64,000 bases of DNA from JAWKXU01 sp020446465 (GTDB lineage: Bacteria; Pseudomonadota; Alphaproteobacteria; Sphingomonadales; Sphingomonadaceae): the NCBI GenBank assembly GCA_041396845.1, contig JAWKXU010000001.1:372001-436000 (forward strand), read 5' to 3'. The notes under the pieces are model-generated. The model made no database searches. It was not told the origin of the DNA and saw nothing but the letters and a program-made list of their open reading frames with translations. Positions 35,921 to 44,690 of the stretch are shown piece after piece. Each line of letters begins with the position of its first letter. Position 1 is the first letter of the stretch. A program made the translations under genes and the position numbers.

Positions 35921-37016
35921 TGCCCTGACCCCAGGCGCGCGTCTTGCGCTCTATCCATCCGGCCAGCACCCATATCGCAAGCGTGGCGATGATCGCGACA
36001 TAGCCATCGACCGCATAGTGATAGGCAAGGTGGACAGAACCGAGCATGATCAGCGCGGCAAACACGCTGGCTGCAATGCACAGCGGGCGTGAAATCCGGT
36101 ATGTGACCATCGCAAACAGCACCGCGATGGAAACATGCATGGATGGCATCGCGCTGATCCCGCGGCCCAGCCCTTTGGAGCCGGACTGATACCATTCTAT
36201 CAGCGCGTCCTGCACTTGCAGCACCATCACCGGATATTGCGTGTTCGCCTCGCGCAGATAGGCCATCTGCGGATCGAAAGTGTGGATGCCCAGCATCGGC
36301 GCGGCGAAGCATGGGCCGACAGAGGCGAGCCAGATTGCCCCGATGACCCCCAGCACGATCCAGCACAGGAAATAGGCCGTGAAGAAGCGGAAGACGAGAG
36401 CCTTGTCACGGACGAAATAGAGAATTGTGAGGCACCCGAAATAGGGAAGCAGCATCCACAAATGATAGAAGAACGCGAGGATTGCCGTGATAAGGGGCCA
36501 CCCCAAAAGCGGTTGTATCATACGCCACGCATCCTGTCCGTGGATTGCATGGTCCCACGCGATAAATGTCGCATCCCACGTGTAATCGGTAAAAACGGGG
36601 ATGGCGCTTTTCAGCATTGAAAAAACCGGGAGGAACAGGAAGATGGCGATCAGGATTGGTGCGTTAACCGATAGCCTTTCGATCCAGTGTGAACTGAAAG
36701 CATTGGCAGGCGTAGCAGTTGTAACAAGCGCGCGCTTTTCCTTTGCCAGATAGACGAGGCGGTCGACGCAGATAAGCACCGCTGAGTAAAGCACGTAAAT
36801 CAGTATATTGAGAGCGTAGGAGGTGATTTCAGAGGGGATCGTTCCTACTGCGACCATCGCGCTCCACCCGGCAAGGTTGAACGCCACTGCTGCCAGAGAA
36901 AGAAACCAGTATCGACGCGGAGGGCGAGTAAGGAGAACGTGGGCGTGCATTTTTGCCTGCGTGTCGCTGGTGGCTGTCAACTGCGCCTCCACTGTAAACC
37001 CGACGGTGCCACACAC
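35901..37016 (-). CDS. PAP2-superfamily membrane phosphatase/phosphotransferase
   Basis: Up to 371 residues (the ATG at 36950, MHAHVLL, is a likely alternative start). It has about eight membrane helices. PAP2 motifs 2 and 3 are visible as AMPSMHVS and HLAYHYAVD, with the catalytic His in each. The missing classical KxxxxxxRP motif and the WLASVGPCFAAP segment suggest the inositol-phosphotransferase-like PAP2_3 branch. It probably acts on a lipid phosphate at the outer face of the inner membrane. Confidence 0.83.
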   Translation of the reverse strand: MCGTVGFTVEAQLTATSDTQAKMHAHVLLTRPPRRYWFLSLAAVAFNLAGWSAMVAVGTIPSEITSYALNILIYVLYSAVLICVDRLVYLAKEKRALVTTATPANAFSSHWIERLSVNAPILIAIFLFLPVFSMLKSAIPVFTDYTWDATFIAWDHAIHGQDAWRMIQPLLGWPLITAILAFFYHLWMLLPYFGCLTILYFVRDKALVFRFFTAYFLCWIVLGVIGAIWLASVGPCFAAPMLGIHTFDPQMAYLREANTQYPVMVLQVQDALIEWYQSGSKGLGRGISAMPSMHVSIAVLFAMVTYRISRPLCIAASVFAALIMLGSVHLAYHYAVDGYVAIIATLAIWVLAGWIERKTRAWGQGIIPSVQ

Positions 37017-37033
37017 GAAAACATGTTGTCTGT

Positions 37034-37861
37034 TCAGGCGGATGTAGCAGCCGCGCAGCGACTACGATAGGTCACGTTTACGCGTTCTGACAAAATGAGA
37101 TAGGGCAGCCATAACGCTGCGCTGATCAGAACCTTGGTGACATTGCCTTGCAACAGGTCATTCAATGCAGTGGCAACGCTGGCGGGAAGGTCGGTATAGG
37201 TCGCGACATAACGCGCGATCGTCAGTTGCATGGCAACGTCTGCCATCCAGACGAACAGCAGCATCCGCGGGAACAGGGGCACAGTCCGCAAGGCCATGAC
37301 GAAACAGACCATGTAGAAGAAGTTCATCACGATCACGTCGGCGGCCATGACGTGAAAAATGGCTTGCCCCCAGTCGGGCGCGTGGCTGTTCATCGCGGGC
37401 ACGGCCACCATGAATTCAAAGCTGCGGATGACGACGTTAAGCAGCATCCCGATCAACAGGGACGCCATGAACCCGGTCGGCCCGAAAACGGGGTGGGCCT
37501 GTGCCTGCGAAAGATCGAGCCTGTGCCATTTCCCGTAAGCTGCCAGCCGGAATGATGGTTGCGGCGAAGCTGCGCCGGCTGGAAAGCTCGCCCTGGCAAG
37601 CCGGTATCCGACAATGGGCGCCAGCGCGATCAACAGGTAAGGCAGGGCAAGCGCGGCAAGATCGGTGATGCTGCGAATGGGACTGAGAGCGGTTAACACT
37701 TTGGCAGAGCCGATAATGGTGACAATGGCCACCCAGGCCAGCGCCAGCGCGCCCATGTTCCGCCCCATAAAATCCACTGCCGTGCGGCTGCGGCCATGCA
37801 ATGACCGGGCATAGGCCAAGGCCAGTGATCGCAGCGTGGCAAGTGGCGGAAGATATTTCAT
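37034..37861 (-). CDS. Multi-spanning membrane protein, unknown function
   Basis: 275 residues with about six hydrophobic helices. The C-terminal end ALWLPYLILSERVNVTYR resembles the final motif of DUF2569-type membrane proteins, but the protein is longer and I would not assign the family. It lies 17 bp upstream of the PAP2 gene on the same strand, so the two are probably cotranscribed. Confidence 0.65.
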   Translation of the reverse strand: MKYLPPLATLRSLALAYARSLHGRSRTAVDFMGRNMGALALAWVAIVTIIGSAKVLTALSPIRSITDLAALALPYLLIALAPIVGYRLARASFPAGAASPQPSFRLAAYGKWHRLDLSQAQAHPVFGPTGFMASLLIGMLLNVVIRSFEFMVAVPAMNSHAPDWGQAIFHVMAADVIVMNFFYMVCFVMALRTVPLFPRMLLFVWMADVAMQLTIARYVATYTDLPASVATALNDLLQGNVTKVLISAALWLPYLILSERVNVTYRSRCAAATSA

Positions 37862-38307
37862 GTTCGCTCCACTTTATAGTGTGAACCCATTCGCCCGTGG
37901 AAACAATATGATGCCCGCTCACGTGCGAATCATAATCAAGAACAATGCGGCCAATTGAGAGTCGTTTGCGTCAGATGGTGCGATCTGGTGAACGATTTAA
38001 CCACTGCCGTTTACTTTATCGCCTTCTAACCCATAGAAAATATGGGTAAAAAAATTCCTAACAGAATGTGTTTGACCAAGAGTGCACATTTGCATGATGA
38101 TTACAGCGTTCCGAGGGGAACCTGCGCTTGATGGACCAGCCAACTGCTTGTCCCACTATAAATTACAAGCGGTTCGCAAGGTTCCATCAGCCCCCCCTCG
38201 GGCAGAGTAACCGGAAATAGAGGCCGGAGCTCTCGTTATTATGAATGGCATGTGCGGCGCGTTCAGCCGGCATGTTCAATAGGGGTATGGCCTTCCCCCA
38301 GAAAAGA
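37862..38307. other. AT-richer intergenic region upstream of the IS3 element
   Basis: 446 bp without a supportable gene. It should contain the promoter of the reverse-strand membrane genes and, before the IS3 insertion, part of the native leader of the flp/tad operon. One 7-bp stem (ACCCATA, 38029-38035; TATGGGT, 38041-38047) with a GAAAA loop is visible, followed by an A-run on the plus strand. I cannot define promoter boxes with confidence. Confidence 0.4.
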
Positions 38308-39547
38308 GGTCCATATTGAGAGTTAGGATTTCGGCTATTTTGAGCTTGGAAGGAGCTTTGAATGGCACGGAAGAGATACACGCCGGAACAGATTATCGGG
38401 ATGCTGCGCGAGGCCGAGGTTCGGCTTTCGCAAGGGGAGAAGATCGGTGCGATCGTCCGATCGCTGGGGATATCGGAACAGAGCTATTACCGCTGGCGGC
38501 GTGAGTATGGCGGGCTGAAGGTCAGCCAGGCGAAGCGGCTCAAGGATCTGGAGAAGGAGAACCAGCGCCTGCGCAAGGCGGTGTCCGATCTGACGCTCGA
38601 CGCCTTGATCCTGAAGGAGGTTGTCGAGGGAAAGTATTAAGCCCTTCGCGACGCAGACTGGCCATCGACCACGTGCAGGAAACGATCGGCGTCTCCCAAC
38701 GCCGTGCTTGCCGGGTTGTTGGCCAGCATCGTTCGACCCAGAGGAAGCCGAGGGTGCCACGTTCGGATGAGAAGCCGCTGACTGCGGAGATCATCCGACT
38801 GGCCTCCCAATACGGCCGCTATGGCTACCGGCGGATCACAGCCCTGCTACGCAACCACGGCTGGGTCGTGAATGCCAAACGGGTCGAACGCATCTGGCGT
38901 CGCGAGGGGCTCAAGGTGCCGCAGAAACAACCGAAGCGGGGTCGGCTTTGGTTCAATGATGGATCGTGCGTGCGGCTACGTCCGCAGCATCGTGGCCATA
39001 TCTGGAGCTACGACTTCGTGGCTGACCGCACCCATGACGGGAAAGCCTTCCGTATGCTCACGGTGATCGACGAGCACAGCCGGGAGTGCTTGGCGATCCA
39101 TGTCCAGCGCAAGCTCAGGAGCGACGATGTGCTCGCCGTCCTCACCGAGCTGTTCCAGCGCCGTGGTCCGCCCGATCATATCCGATCCGACAATGGCGCG
39201 GAATTTACCGCCCATGCCGTCCGCGAATGGCTGGGCAGGATCGGTGTAAAAACGCTCTACATCGAACCCGGATCACCATGGGAGAATGGTTACAATGAAA
39301 GCTTCAACGGCAAGCTCAGGGACGAACTACTCAATGGGGAGATCTTCTATACGCTGAAGGAAGCGGTCATCCTGATCGAGCGCTGGCGACAGCATTACAA
39401 CACGCGTCGCCCGCACAGTTCGCTCGGCTACCAGCCGCCAGCCCCAGAAACGATCTTGCCTCGTCCTGCCGGCCTGACCTACGCTGCGCTCCGGTCAGTC
39501 CGTCAGGACGACCATGTTCGCCGGAACTCTAACTTATCCGGTGGACC
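38308..39547 (+). mobile_element. IS3-family insertion sequence (IS407-like group)
   Basis: OrfA and OrfB in two overlapping frames are bounded by imperfect inverted repeats: from 38308 (GGTCCATATTGAGAGTTAGG) and, in reverse complement, ending about 39547 (GGTCCACCGGATAAGTTAGA). No clear 3-4 bp duplication is seen, so the ends are approximate. Its right end lies only ~30 bp before the flp pilin ATG. Confidence 0.8.
38362..38640 (+). CDS. IS3-family OrfA
   Basis: 92 residues: a helix-turn-helix of the IS3 type (RKRYTPEQIIGMLREAEV ... GISEQSYYRWRREYGG) followed by a leucine-zipper-like helix (LKDLEKENQRLRKAVSDLTLDALIL). It ends EVVEGKY. Frameshifting near the end would fuse it to OrfB. Confidence 0.93.
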   Translation: MARKRYTPEQIIGMLREAEVRLSQGEKIGAIVRSLGISEQSYYRWRREYGGLKVSQAKRLKDLEKENQRLRKAVSDLTLDALILKEVVEGKY

Positions 39548-39554
39548 ACCCTAA
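38673..39554 (+). CDS. IS3-family OrfB transposase
   Basis: 293 residues from ATG, though the functional protein is probably the OrfA-B fusion: the frame is open upstream to LSPSRRRLAIDHVQETIG, the usual IS407-type junction. DDE residues are D114 (WSYDFV), D173 (RSDNGAEF) and E209 (NGYNESFNGKLRDE). The core is intact. The last codons and stop run past the right inverted repeat into flanking DNA. Confidence 0.92.
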   Translation: MQETIGVSQRRACRVVGQHRSTQRKPRVPRSDEKPLTAEIIRLASQYGRYGYRRITALLRNHGWVVNAKRVERIWRREGLKVPQKQPKRGRLWFNDGSCVRLRPQHRGHIWSYDFVADRTHDGKAFRMLTVIDEHSRECLAIHVQRKLRSDDVLAVLTELFQRRGPPDHIRSDNGAEFTAHAVREWLGRIGVKTLYIEPGSPWENGYNESFNGKLRDELLNGEIFYTLKEAVILIERWRQHYNTRRPHSSLGYQPPAPETILPRPAGLTYAALRSVRQDDHVRRNSNLSGGPP

Positions 39555-39576
39555 TGGGGCAGGTCAGGTAATAGGC

Positions 39577-39765
39577 ATGAAAAAGTTTCTCACATCTTTC
39601 GTCAAGGACGAATCCGGCGCTTCGGCTGCTGAATATGCTCTGATCCTGGCCATTATCGGCACTGGTATTGCGGTGGCTGCCATTGGCCTTGGTGACGCAA
39701 TCAGCGGCGCGATGGTGTCTGCTACAGATTGTATCAACACTCCCAACGCGACGAACTGTAACTAA
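39577..39765 (+). CDS. flp: Flp-type prepilin
   Basis: 62 residues, a typical Flp pilin. A short charged leader (MKKFLTSFVKDESG) is cut after Gly, giving ASAAEYALILAIIG with the conserved Glu at +5 and Tyr at +6 of the mature pilin, followed by one hydrophobic helix. The C-terminal tail has two Cys (DCINTPNATNC). The ATG at 39577 follows a weak GGCAGG site that lies close to the IS3 right end, so expression may be altered. First gene of the Tad operon. Confidence 0.94.
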   Translation: MKKFLTSFVKDESGASAAEYALILAIIGTGIAVAAIGLGDAISGAMVSATDCINTPNATNCN

Positions 39766-39791
39766 TCAAGTTTCAGTTTGATATTGGATAA

Positions 39792-39815
39792 CGCTCCGGC
39801 CTTCGGGTCGGGGCG
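39792..39815 (+). terminator. UUCG-loop hairpin between flp and cpaB
   Basis: The 10-nt arms CGCTCCGGCC and GGTCGGGGCG close a UUCG tetraloop, with G-U pairs. No T-run follows, so it is more likely a partial terminator or mRNA-stabilising stem that lets the pilin be made in excess over the assembly proteins. Confidence 0.55.
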
Positions 39816-39851
39816 GTATCTTCCAACTTTCAGGAGCAAGGGGGCACGCTC

Positions 39852-40748
39852 ATGGGGGGGCGCAATCTCATCATCCTCGCAATCGCGATTGGCCTGGGTC
39901 TGATCGCTGTCGTTCTGGCCAATGCCTATTTTTCCGGCATGGAAAAACAGCAGGCGCGCCTTGCAGAGGAACAGCAACTCGCCCGGATCGTGGTGGCGAC
40001 ACAGCCGCTGGAATTCGGCTCACCGTTGACCAAGGAAAACCTCACGCTCAAGAACTGGCCCGCCAATTCGGTTCCGGTGGGCGCTTTTACAGATTTGCAG
40101 GCTGCGCTGCAGGATGGCCGCGTGGCCCTTCGCCCGATTGTGCCGGGTGAGCCTGTGCTGGCTGATAAGGTCAGCGGAGCCGGTGGCCGCGCCGTTCTCG
40201 CTTCCAACCTGCCTGAGGGCATGCGCGCTGTTTCGATCCCCATTTCCGCTGTTTCGGGCGTATCCGGCTTTGCCCGTCCGGGCGACACGGTTGATATTCT
40301 TCTTACTCGCAAGATTCCCGGCGATGGCGCTGGCAACGAAGACATGATGAGCGATGTCGTGCTGGATAATGTCCAGCTTCTCGCCATCGACCAGTCCGCC
40401 AATGAAAAGGATACTGGCGCCAAAGTCGGCAAGACGGCGACCGTGCAGGTCGATCTTCTGGGCGCGCAAAAGCTCGCCATTGCGACCAATGTCGGCACGC
40501 TGTCGCTCGCGCTGCGTAATGTCGAAAACCAGCTTCCCGCTTATGGGCCGACTGTAACCACGCGCGATCTGGGCGGCGGCGGATATTATATCCCCGGCCG
40601 GCCAAGCGGGCCTGCTATGGCCAGCGCGCCTTCCGGCCCTGTCTATTCCGGGCCAGTTGCCCCGCCGCGCCCGACAGGGCCGGTGATGGCCGTGTTCCGC
40701 GGCACCGAAAAAACCGATTACGAAGTCAGCCGCCTGGGGAGGAGGTAA
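39852..40748 (+). CDS. cpaB: Flp pilus assembly protein CpaB/RcpC
   Basis: 298 residues. One N-terminal membrane anchor (LIILAIAIGLGLIAVVLA) is followed by the SAF/CpaB domain (VVATQPLEFGSPLTKENLTLKNWP ~45-68; MRAVSIPISAVSGVSGFARPGDTVDI). The Pro/Gly-rich tail ends near SRLGRR. It acts in the periplasm with the secretin. Two bases separate it from cpaC. Confidence 0.92.
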   Translation: MGGRNLIILAIAIGLGLIAVVLANAYFSGMEKQQARLAEEQQLARIVVATQPLEFGSPLTKENLTLKNWPANSVPVGAFTDLQAALQDGRVALRPIVPGEPVLADKVSGAGGRAVLASNLPEGMRAVSIPISAVSGVSGFARPGDTVDILLTRKIPGDGAGNEDMMSDVVLDNVQLLAIDQSANEKDTGAKVGKTATVQVDLLGAQKLAIATNVGTLSLALRNVENQLPAYGPTVTTRDLGGGGYYIPGRPSGPAMASAPSGPVYSGPVAPPRPTGPVMAVFRGTEKTDYEVSRLGRR

Positions 40749-40749
40749 G

Positions 40750-42255
40750 ATGATGATGAAATCCACTCTCTCCGCGCTGGCTCTGGCTGCTGCGCCGCTG
40801 GCTCTCGCTGCCACGGCATCTGAGGCCCATGCACAATATAACGACGCTGCGCTTCATGCCGGCGCGCTGGAAGTGCCGGTTAACAAAAGCCAGGTCGTCA
40901 CCGCAGACAAGGCCATATCCAAGGCGCTGGTCGGCAATGCCGAAATCGCCGATGTGCTGCCGATATCGGATCGCTCCGTCTATGTGTTGGGCAAGCAGCT
41001 CGGCACGACCAGCCTGACGCTATACGACCGCAGCAATCGCGTTCTTGCCGTGATGGATATTGCTGTTGGCCCCGATGTTGATGGTGTGCGCCAGCAGCTT
41101 GCCTCGCTGGTGCCGGGCCAGAATATCGACGCGCGCATTTCAAACGGCTCGATCCTGCTTTCTGGCATGGTCAGCGATCCGGGCGCGGCAGACCGTGCGG
41201 CCCAGATCGCCAAGGCCTATGCCGGTGACAGCGTTATCAACCTGATTTCCGTGGGCAGCAGCCAGCAGGTCATGTTGGAAGTGCGCTTTGCCGAAGTGAA
41301 CCGCAATATCGGTGAACAGCTTGGTGTCAGCGGCTTTGGCGTTTCAAAAGGTGGTTCCTTTCGTGGAGCAATCGGCGAAGGCGCGACTTATTCTGGTGGT
41401 ACGCAGGACACTGTCACTTCCACTATCGATAGCAATGGTAACGTAACCAGTTCGGTCGTCAGTGGGACTCCGCCTAACCTCGCGCTTGGTGCCATTTCCG
41501 GCACGTTTGGTATTTTCAGCAAGGTTTTCAATATCGGCGATGTCGATATCGAAGGCGTTCTGAACGTGCTGGAGCGTAAGGGCCTGTCCAAGACTCTGGC
41601 CGAACCGACACTGCTCGCCCTGTCTGGCGAAACTGCGAGCTTTCTGGCCGGCGGCGAATTTCCAATTCCCGTGTTGCAAGGCAATAACAACGGCACTGGA
41701 AGTGGCGGCAATGGCATAACCGTTGAGTTCAAGCCCTTTGGCGTCAGCTTGGGTTTCACGCCGACGGTTCTGGGTGACAAGGTCATCAATCTGGTGCTCG
41801 AACCCGAAGTGAGTTCTATCGACCCGTCAGCTTCGATCACTGTCAACGGGCTGGTGGTGCCGGGCTTGCAGACGCGCCGGGCCAGCACCACGGTCGAACT
41901 GCGCGACGGGGAAAGTTTCGCCATCGCGGGCCTTCTCCGCAAGGATTTCCAGACGACAGTGCGGCAATTGCCGATCCTCGGTTCACTGCCGATCATCGGT
42001 TCGCTGTTCCGGTCCTCGGCCTTCAACAAGGGTGAAACGGAACTGCTGATCGTGGTCACGCCGCATCTGGTCCAGCCCTTGCGGCCCGATCAGGTCAAGC
42101 TGCCGACAGACCGGGTGAAAGACCCCGACGCGATGGAAACCTTGCTGAATGGCGATGATTACCAGACGCGGGATCTGCCACCTAGCGCGCCTGCCACGGA
42201 TGGCGCTGCTGCGGGTGGCGAAGCGGCTGAAAAGGGGGCGGATTATGAGTATTGA
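40750..42255 (+). CDS. cpaC: Tad secretin CpaC/RcpA
   Basis: 501 residues with a signal peptide (ending near SEAHAQ), a pilus-assembly N-terminal domain (EVPVNKSQVVTADKAISKA), a BON-like segment (~115-170) and the type II/III secretin core ending LPILGSLPIIGSLFRS and LLIVVTPHLVQP. The C-terminal tail is Ala/Gly-rich. It forms the outer-membrane pilus channel. It overlaps the next lipoprotein gene by 11 bp. Confidence 0.93.
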   Translation: MMMKSTLSALALAAAPLALAATASEAHAQYNDAALHAGALEVPVNKSQVVTADKAISKALVGNAEIADVLPISDRSVYVLGKQLGTTSLTLYDRSNRVLAVMDIAVGPDVDGVRQQLASLVPGQNIDARISNGSILLSGMVSDPGAADRAAQIAKAYAGDSVINLISVGSSQQVMLEVRFAEVNRNIGEQLGVSGFGVSKGGSFRGAIGEGATYSGGTQDTVTSTIDSNGNVTSSVVSGTPPNLALGAISGTFGIFSKVFNIGDVDIEGVLNVLERKGLSKTLAEPTLLALSGETASFLAGGEFPIPVLQGNNNGTGSGGNGITVEFKPFGVSLGFTPTVLGDKVINLVLEPEVSSIDPSASITVNGLVVPGLQTRRASTTVELRDGESFAIAGLLRKDFQTTVRQLPILGSLPIIGSLFRSSAFNKGETELLIVVTPHLVQPLRPDQVKLPTDRVKDPDAMETLLNGDDYQTRDLPPSAPATDGAAAGGEAAEKGADYEY

Positions 42256-42574
42256 TCGCAAGGCTCTTGGCATTGTTGCGTTGGTGGCGCTCGTGTCCCT
42301 GTCCGGCTGTGCCACTTATGGCAGTGTCGGCAATGGCCCCTTCGACGATGATGACTTTGGCGAGGCCAACCGTCAGACGATGGCCGCGCAGATAATCGAT
42401 CCTGATCCGCAATATGATGAACCGATGGCCACCAGCGGTGAACATGCGGCACAGGCAATCGAAAGGTATCGCACCGACGCCATCAAACAGCCGGATCGCA
42501 TCAGCAGCACGTCCAGAAATGGCGGTGGTGGCGGCAGCAATGGTGGCAGTGGCGGGGACGGCGGATCCCGCTAA
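42245..42574 (+). CDS. Tad-locus lipoprotein, short CpaD-like position
   Basis: 109 residues from ATG 42245: a lipoprotein signal with lipobox LSGC (Cys22), an acidic mid part (FDDDDFGEANRQTMAAQII) and a Gly/Ser-rich tail. It sits where cpaD usually lies, but is about half the usual CpaD length and lacks its C-terminal domain. It probably assists secretin placement; function inferred from position only. Confidence 0.75.
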   Translation: MSIDRKALGIVALVALVSLSGCATYGSVGNGPFDDDDFGEANRQTMAAQIIDPDPQYDEPMATSGEHAAQAIERYRTDAIKQPDRISSTSRNGGGGGSNGGSGGDGGSR

Positions 42575-42603
42575 GATGGAGGTATGGGCAATTGTCAGGG
42601 CGA

Positions 42604-44226
42604 ATGACACGATCATTCAGGGGTGATGACAGCGCAGCGATTGCGCCGCTCTATGCCCTTGCCCTGTTTGCCCTGATCGGTGCCGGGGGCATTGCCTTCG
42701 ATTATGCGCGCCTCGCTGCGATGGATAGCGAATTGCAAAGCGCGGCGGATCAGGCCGCGCTGGCTGCTGCCAGCCAGCTGGATGGTGAGGACGATGCAAA
42801 GCTGGACGCCGAAGGCGCTGCGCGTTCATTTTTTGCAACGGCTGGATACAATACAACGCTGTTCGCCAATGATGGCCAGAACAAGCAGATCGGCGACCTG
42901 GATATCGAGGTCAACGTTGTCTTCTACGAAAACAGGGCCGACGCCGAAGCTGACACCAATTCCTTTTCGACCGCGAGCACTTCGACCGGCGAAACCGATG
43001 CCGACGCGCATTTCGTGCGGGTGACTGTCGAAAATCGCAAGGCGATCTATGCGCTAACGCCGGTGGTCGGCGCTTTTGAGGGCGAAGTTGATGCCCATGC
43101 GACAGCCGGGCTTGGCTCTGCCGTGTGCAAGGTGCCGCCGATCATGATCTGCCATCCTAACCCGTCGACCACTATCAACTGGGATAATGCAAAGGGTATG
43201 GGCGTGCTGGCGACGGGGCATAGCCCCGGCAACAGTTCAAACCAGGGTGGCAACAGCGGATCGGACACCGCGCCTGGTTCGGGCAACTGGTCGCCGGGCA
43301 ACTTCGGATTTCTCCAGATCAACGATTCCGGGGACAATACTTCGCGCAATGCGGCGCTGCTGAAGGCGCTGGCTTTTGACAATCCGCCGCTGGACTGTGT
43401 GCCGGTGGGTGAAAATAAGGTCAGCACAGGCAACCCGCAGGGTCTCTATGATGCCATCAATACCCGTTTTGGTATCTACGACTTCCCCAGCAACGGCGGC
43501 AATACGCTGGCTCCGTGTGAGGGGGGTGCCTGTACGGCGGCGCCCAATGTCATCATGGATCTTCAGCGCAATGGCAACGGGAACAATTCCTGCAAGCTGA
43601 AAGCCAGCAACAATTCCAACGGCAACGGTAACTCAAAGGGTTACGGAATGCCTGCCAATGCCTTCAAGCCCGTGTACAAGGCAGGCTATACCAACCAGAC
43701 GTTGTTTGACGACGATGGCGTATATGACCGGATCGGCTTGCCGCGCGATAATTGTCATTACACCACTTACGATGAAACGGGTGGAACAGGAACGGACGGC
43801 CTGTGTTCGGGCAGCCGGTTTGGTGACAAGTTGTGGGCGCGGGCCGATTACTGGGCGAAAGTTCATCCCGGTGTGACCAAACCGAGCGGCTGGGACATCA
43901 TGACCCGTTACGAAACCTATGAATATGAACTCGACCACGGTCTGGCCCAGACATCCACCTGTGGCGTGACGGGTGAGCGCACCCGCCGCGTTCTGTCGGT
44001 GGCAGTTGTGACCAATTGCAATGAATTGAACGGAACGTCCAAGCCTGTCGATATCGACGAATTCGTGGACGTATTCCTTGTGGAACCGGCAATCGACGCC
44101 ACAAATCGATATAATCCCTATAAAGATTCTATCTATTTCGAGATCATCGGTAAGTCGAAAACAGCGGGCGGATATACCTACGGCGTGCAGACGGTGCGGC
44201 GCGATGTGCCGTATCTGGTGCGCTGA
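42604..44226 (+). CDS. tadG: TadG-like pilus assembly protein
   Basis: About 540 residues. The N-terminal TadE/G-like segment (DDSAAIAPLYALALFALIGAGG) gives one membrane helix with a short cytoplasmic leader, followed by DYARLAAMDSELQSAADQAALAA. The large periplasmic part has Asn/Gly-rich low-complexity stretches around 200-230 and 320-350 and many Cys. I use ATG 42604; TTG 42592 is possible. Its stop overlaps the next ATG (TGATG). Confidence 0.85.
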   Translation: MTRSFRGDDSAAIAPLYALALFALIGAGGIAFDYARLAAMDSELQSAADQAALAAASQLDGEDDAKLDAEGAARSFFATAGYNTTLFANDGQNKQIGDLDIEVNVVFYENRADAEADTNSFSTASTSTGETDADAHFVRVTVENRKAIYALTPVVGAFEGEVDAHATAGLGSAVCKVPPIMICHPNPSTTINWDNAKGMGVLATGHSPGNSSNQGGNSGSDTAPGSGNWSPGNFGFLQINDSGDNTSRNAALLKALAFDNPPLDCVPVGENKVSTGNPQGLYDAINTRFGIYDFPSNGGNTLAPCEGGACTAAPNVIMDLQRNGNGNNSCKLKASNNSNGNGNSKGYGMPANAFKPVYKAGYTNQTLFDDDGVYDRIGLPRDNCHYTTYDETGGTGTDGLCSGSRFGDKLWARADYWAKVHPGVTKPSGWDIMTRYETYEYELDHGLAQTSTCGVTGERTRRVLSVAVVTNCNELNGTSKPVDIDEFVDVFLVEPAIDATNRYNPYKDSIYFEIIGKSKTAGGYTYGVQTVRRDVPYLVR

Positions 44227-44690
44227 TGCTGCGCCGCTTTCTCTCCTGCACACGCGGCAGCCCGGCTGTGGAAATGGTGCTGGTCCTGCCGATCGTCATG
44301 ATCCTGATGTTCGGTTCGGTTGAGCTGGGCTATTATTTCTACAACGAACACAAGGTTATAGATCTGGCGCGCAACTATGCGCGCTATGCCGCGCGAACGG
44401 TCATACTCGATGATGTCGCCTGCCCGACTGCGACCGCGATCAAGACCGATATTCTCGCCCGCGCGCTTGTTGATATGCCGCTTGTTACAAACTGGGCGAC
44501 GAATTCGGATGTCACAGTTGCCTGCAACAGCGGCTATGCCACGGGTCTCTACACCGCGACCGGTCGTGATGGTCCGGTGGTGACGGTGAAGTTGCAGGGC
44601 AGCTATACTGGCCTTTTCGGTTCGCTTGGCTTTGCCGATCAGGATCTGACAGTCAGGTCCACCCAGCACGCAGCGGTGATCGGGTTATGA
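44226..44690 (+). CDS. tadE: TadE-family pseudopilin
   Basis: 154 residues with the TadE pattern: a short leader (MLRRFLSCTRGSPAVEM), Gly then Glu at +5 with one hydrophobic helix (VLVLPIVMILMFGSVELGYYFY), and a periplasmic domain with two Cys. TadV-type peptidase is expected to process it. It is translationally coupled on both sides by 1-bp and 4-bp overlaps. Confidence 0.9.
   Translation: MLRRFLSCTRGSPAVEMVLVLPIVMILMFGSVELGYYFYNEHKVIDLARNYARYAARTVILDDVACPTATAIKTDILARALVDMPLVTNWATNSDVTVACNSGYATGLYTATGRDGPVVTVKLQGSYTGLFGSLGFADQDLTVRSTQHAAVIGL

Noticed and set aside
38029..38047. 7-bp hairpin with A/T run as a terminator
   Set aside because: The run after the stem is A on the plus strand and precedes the stem on the minus strand, so it does not form a Rho-independent terminator in either direction.
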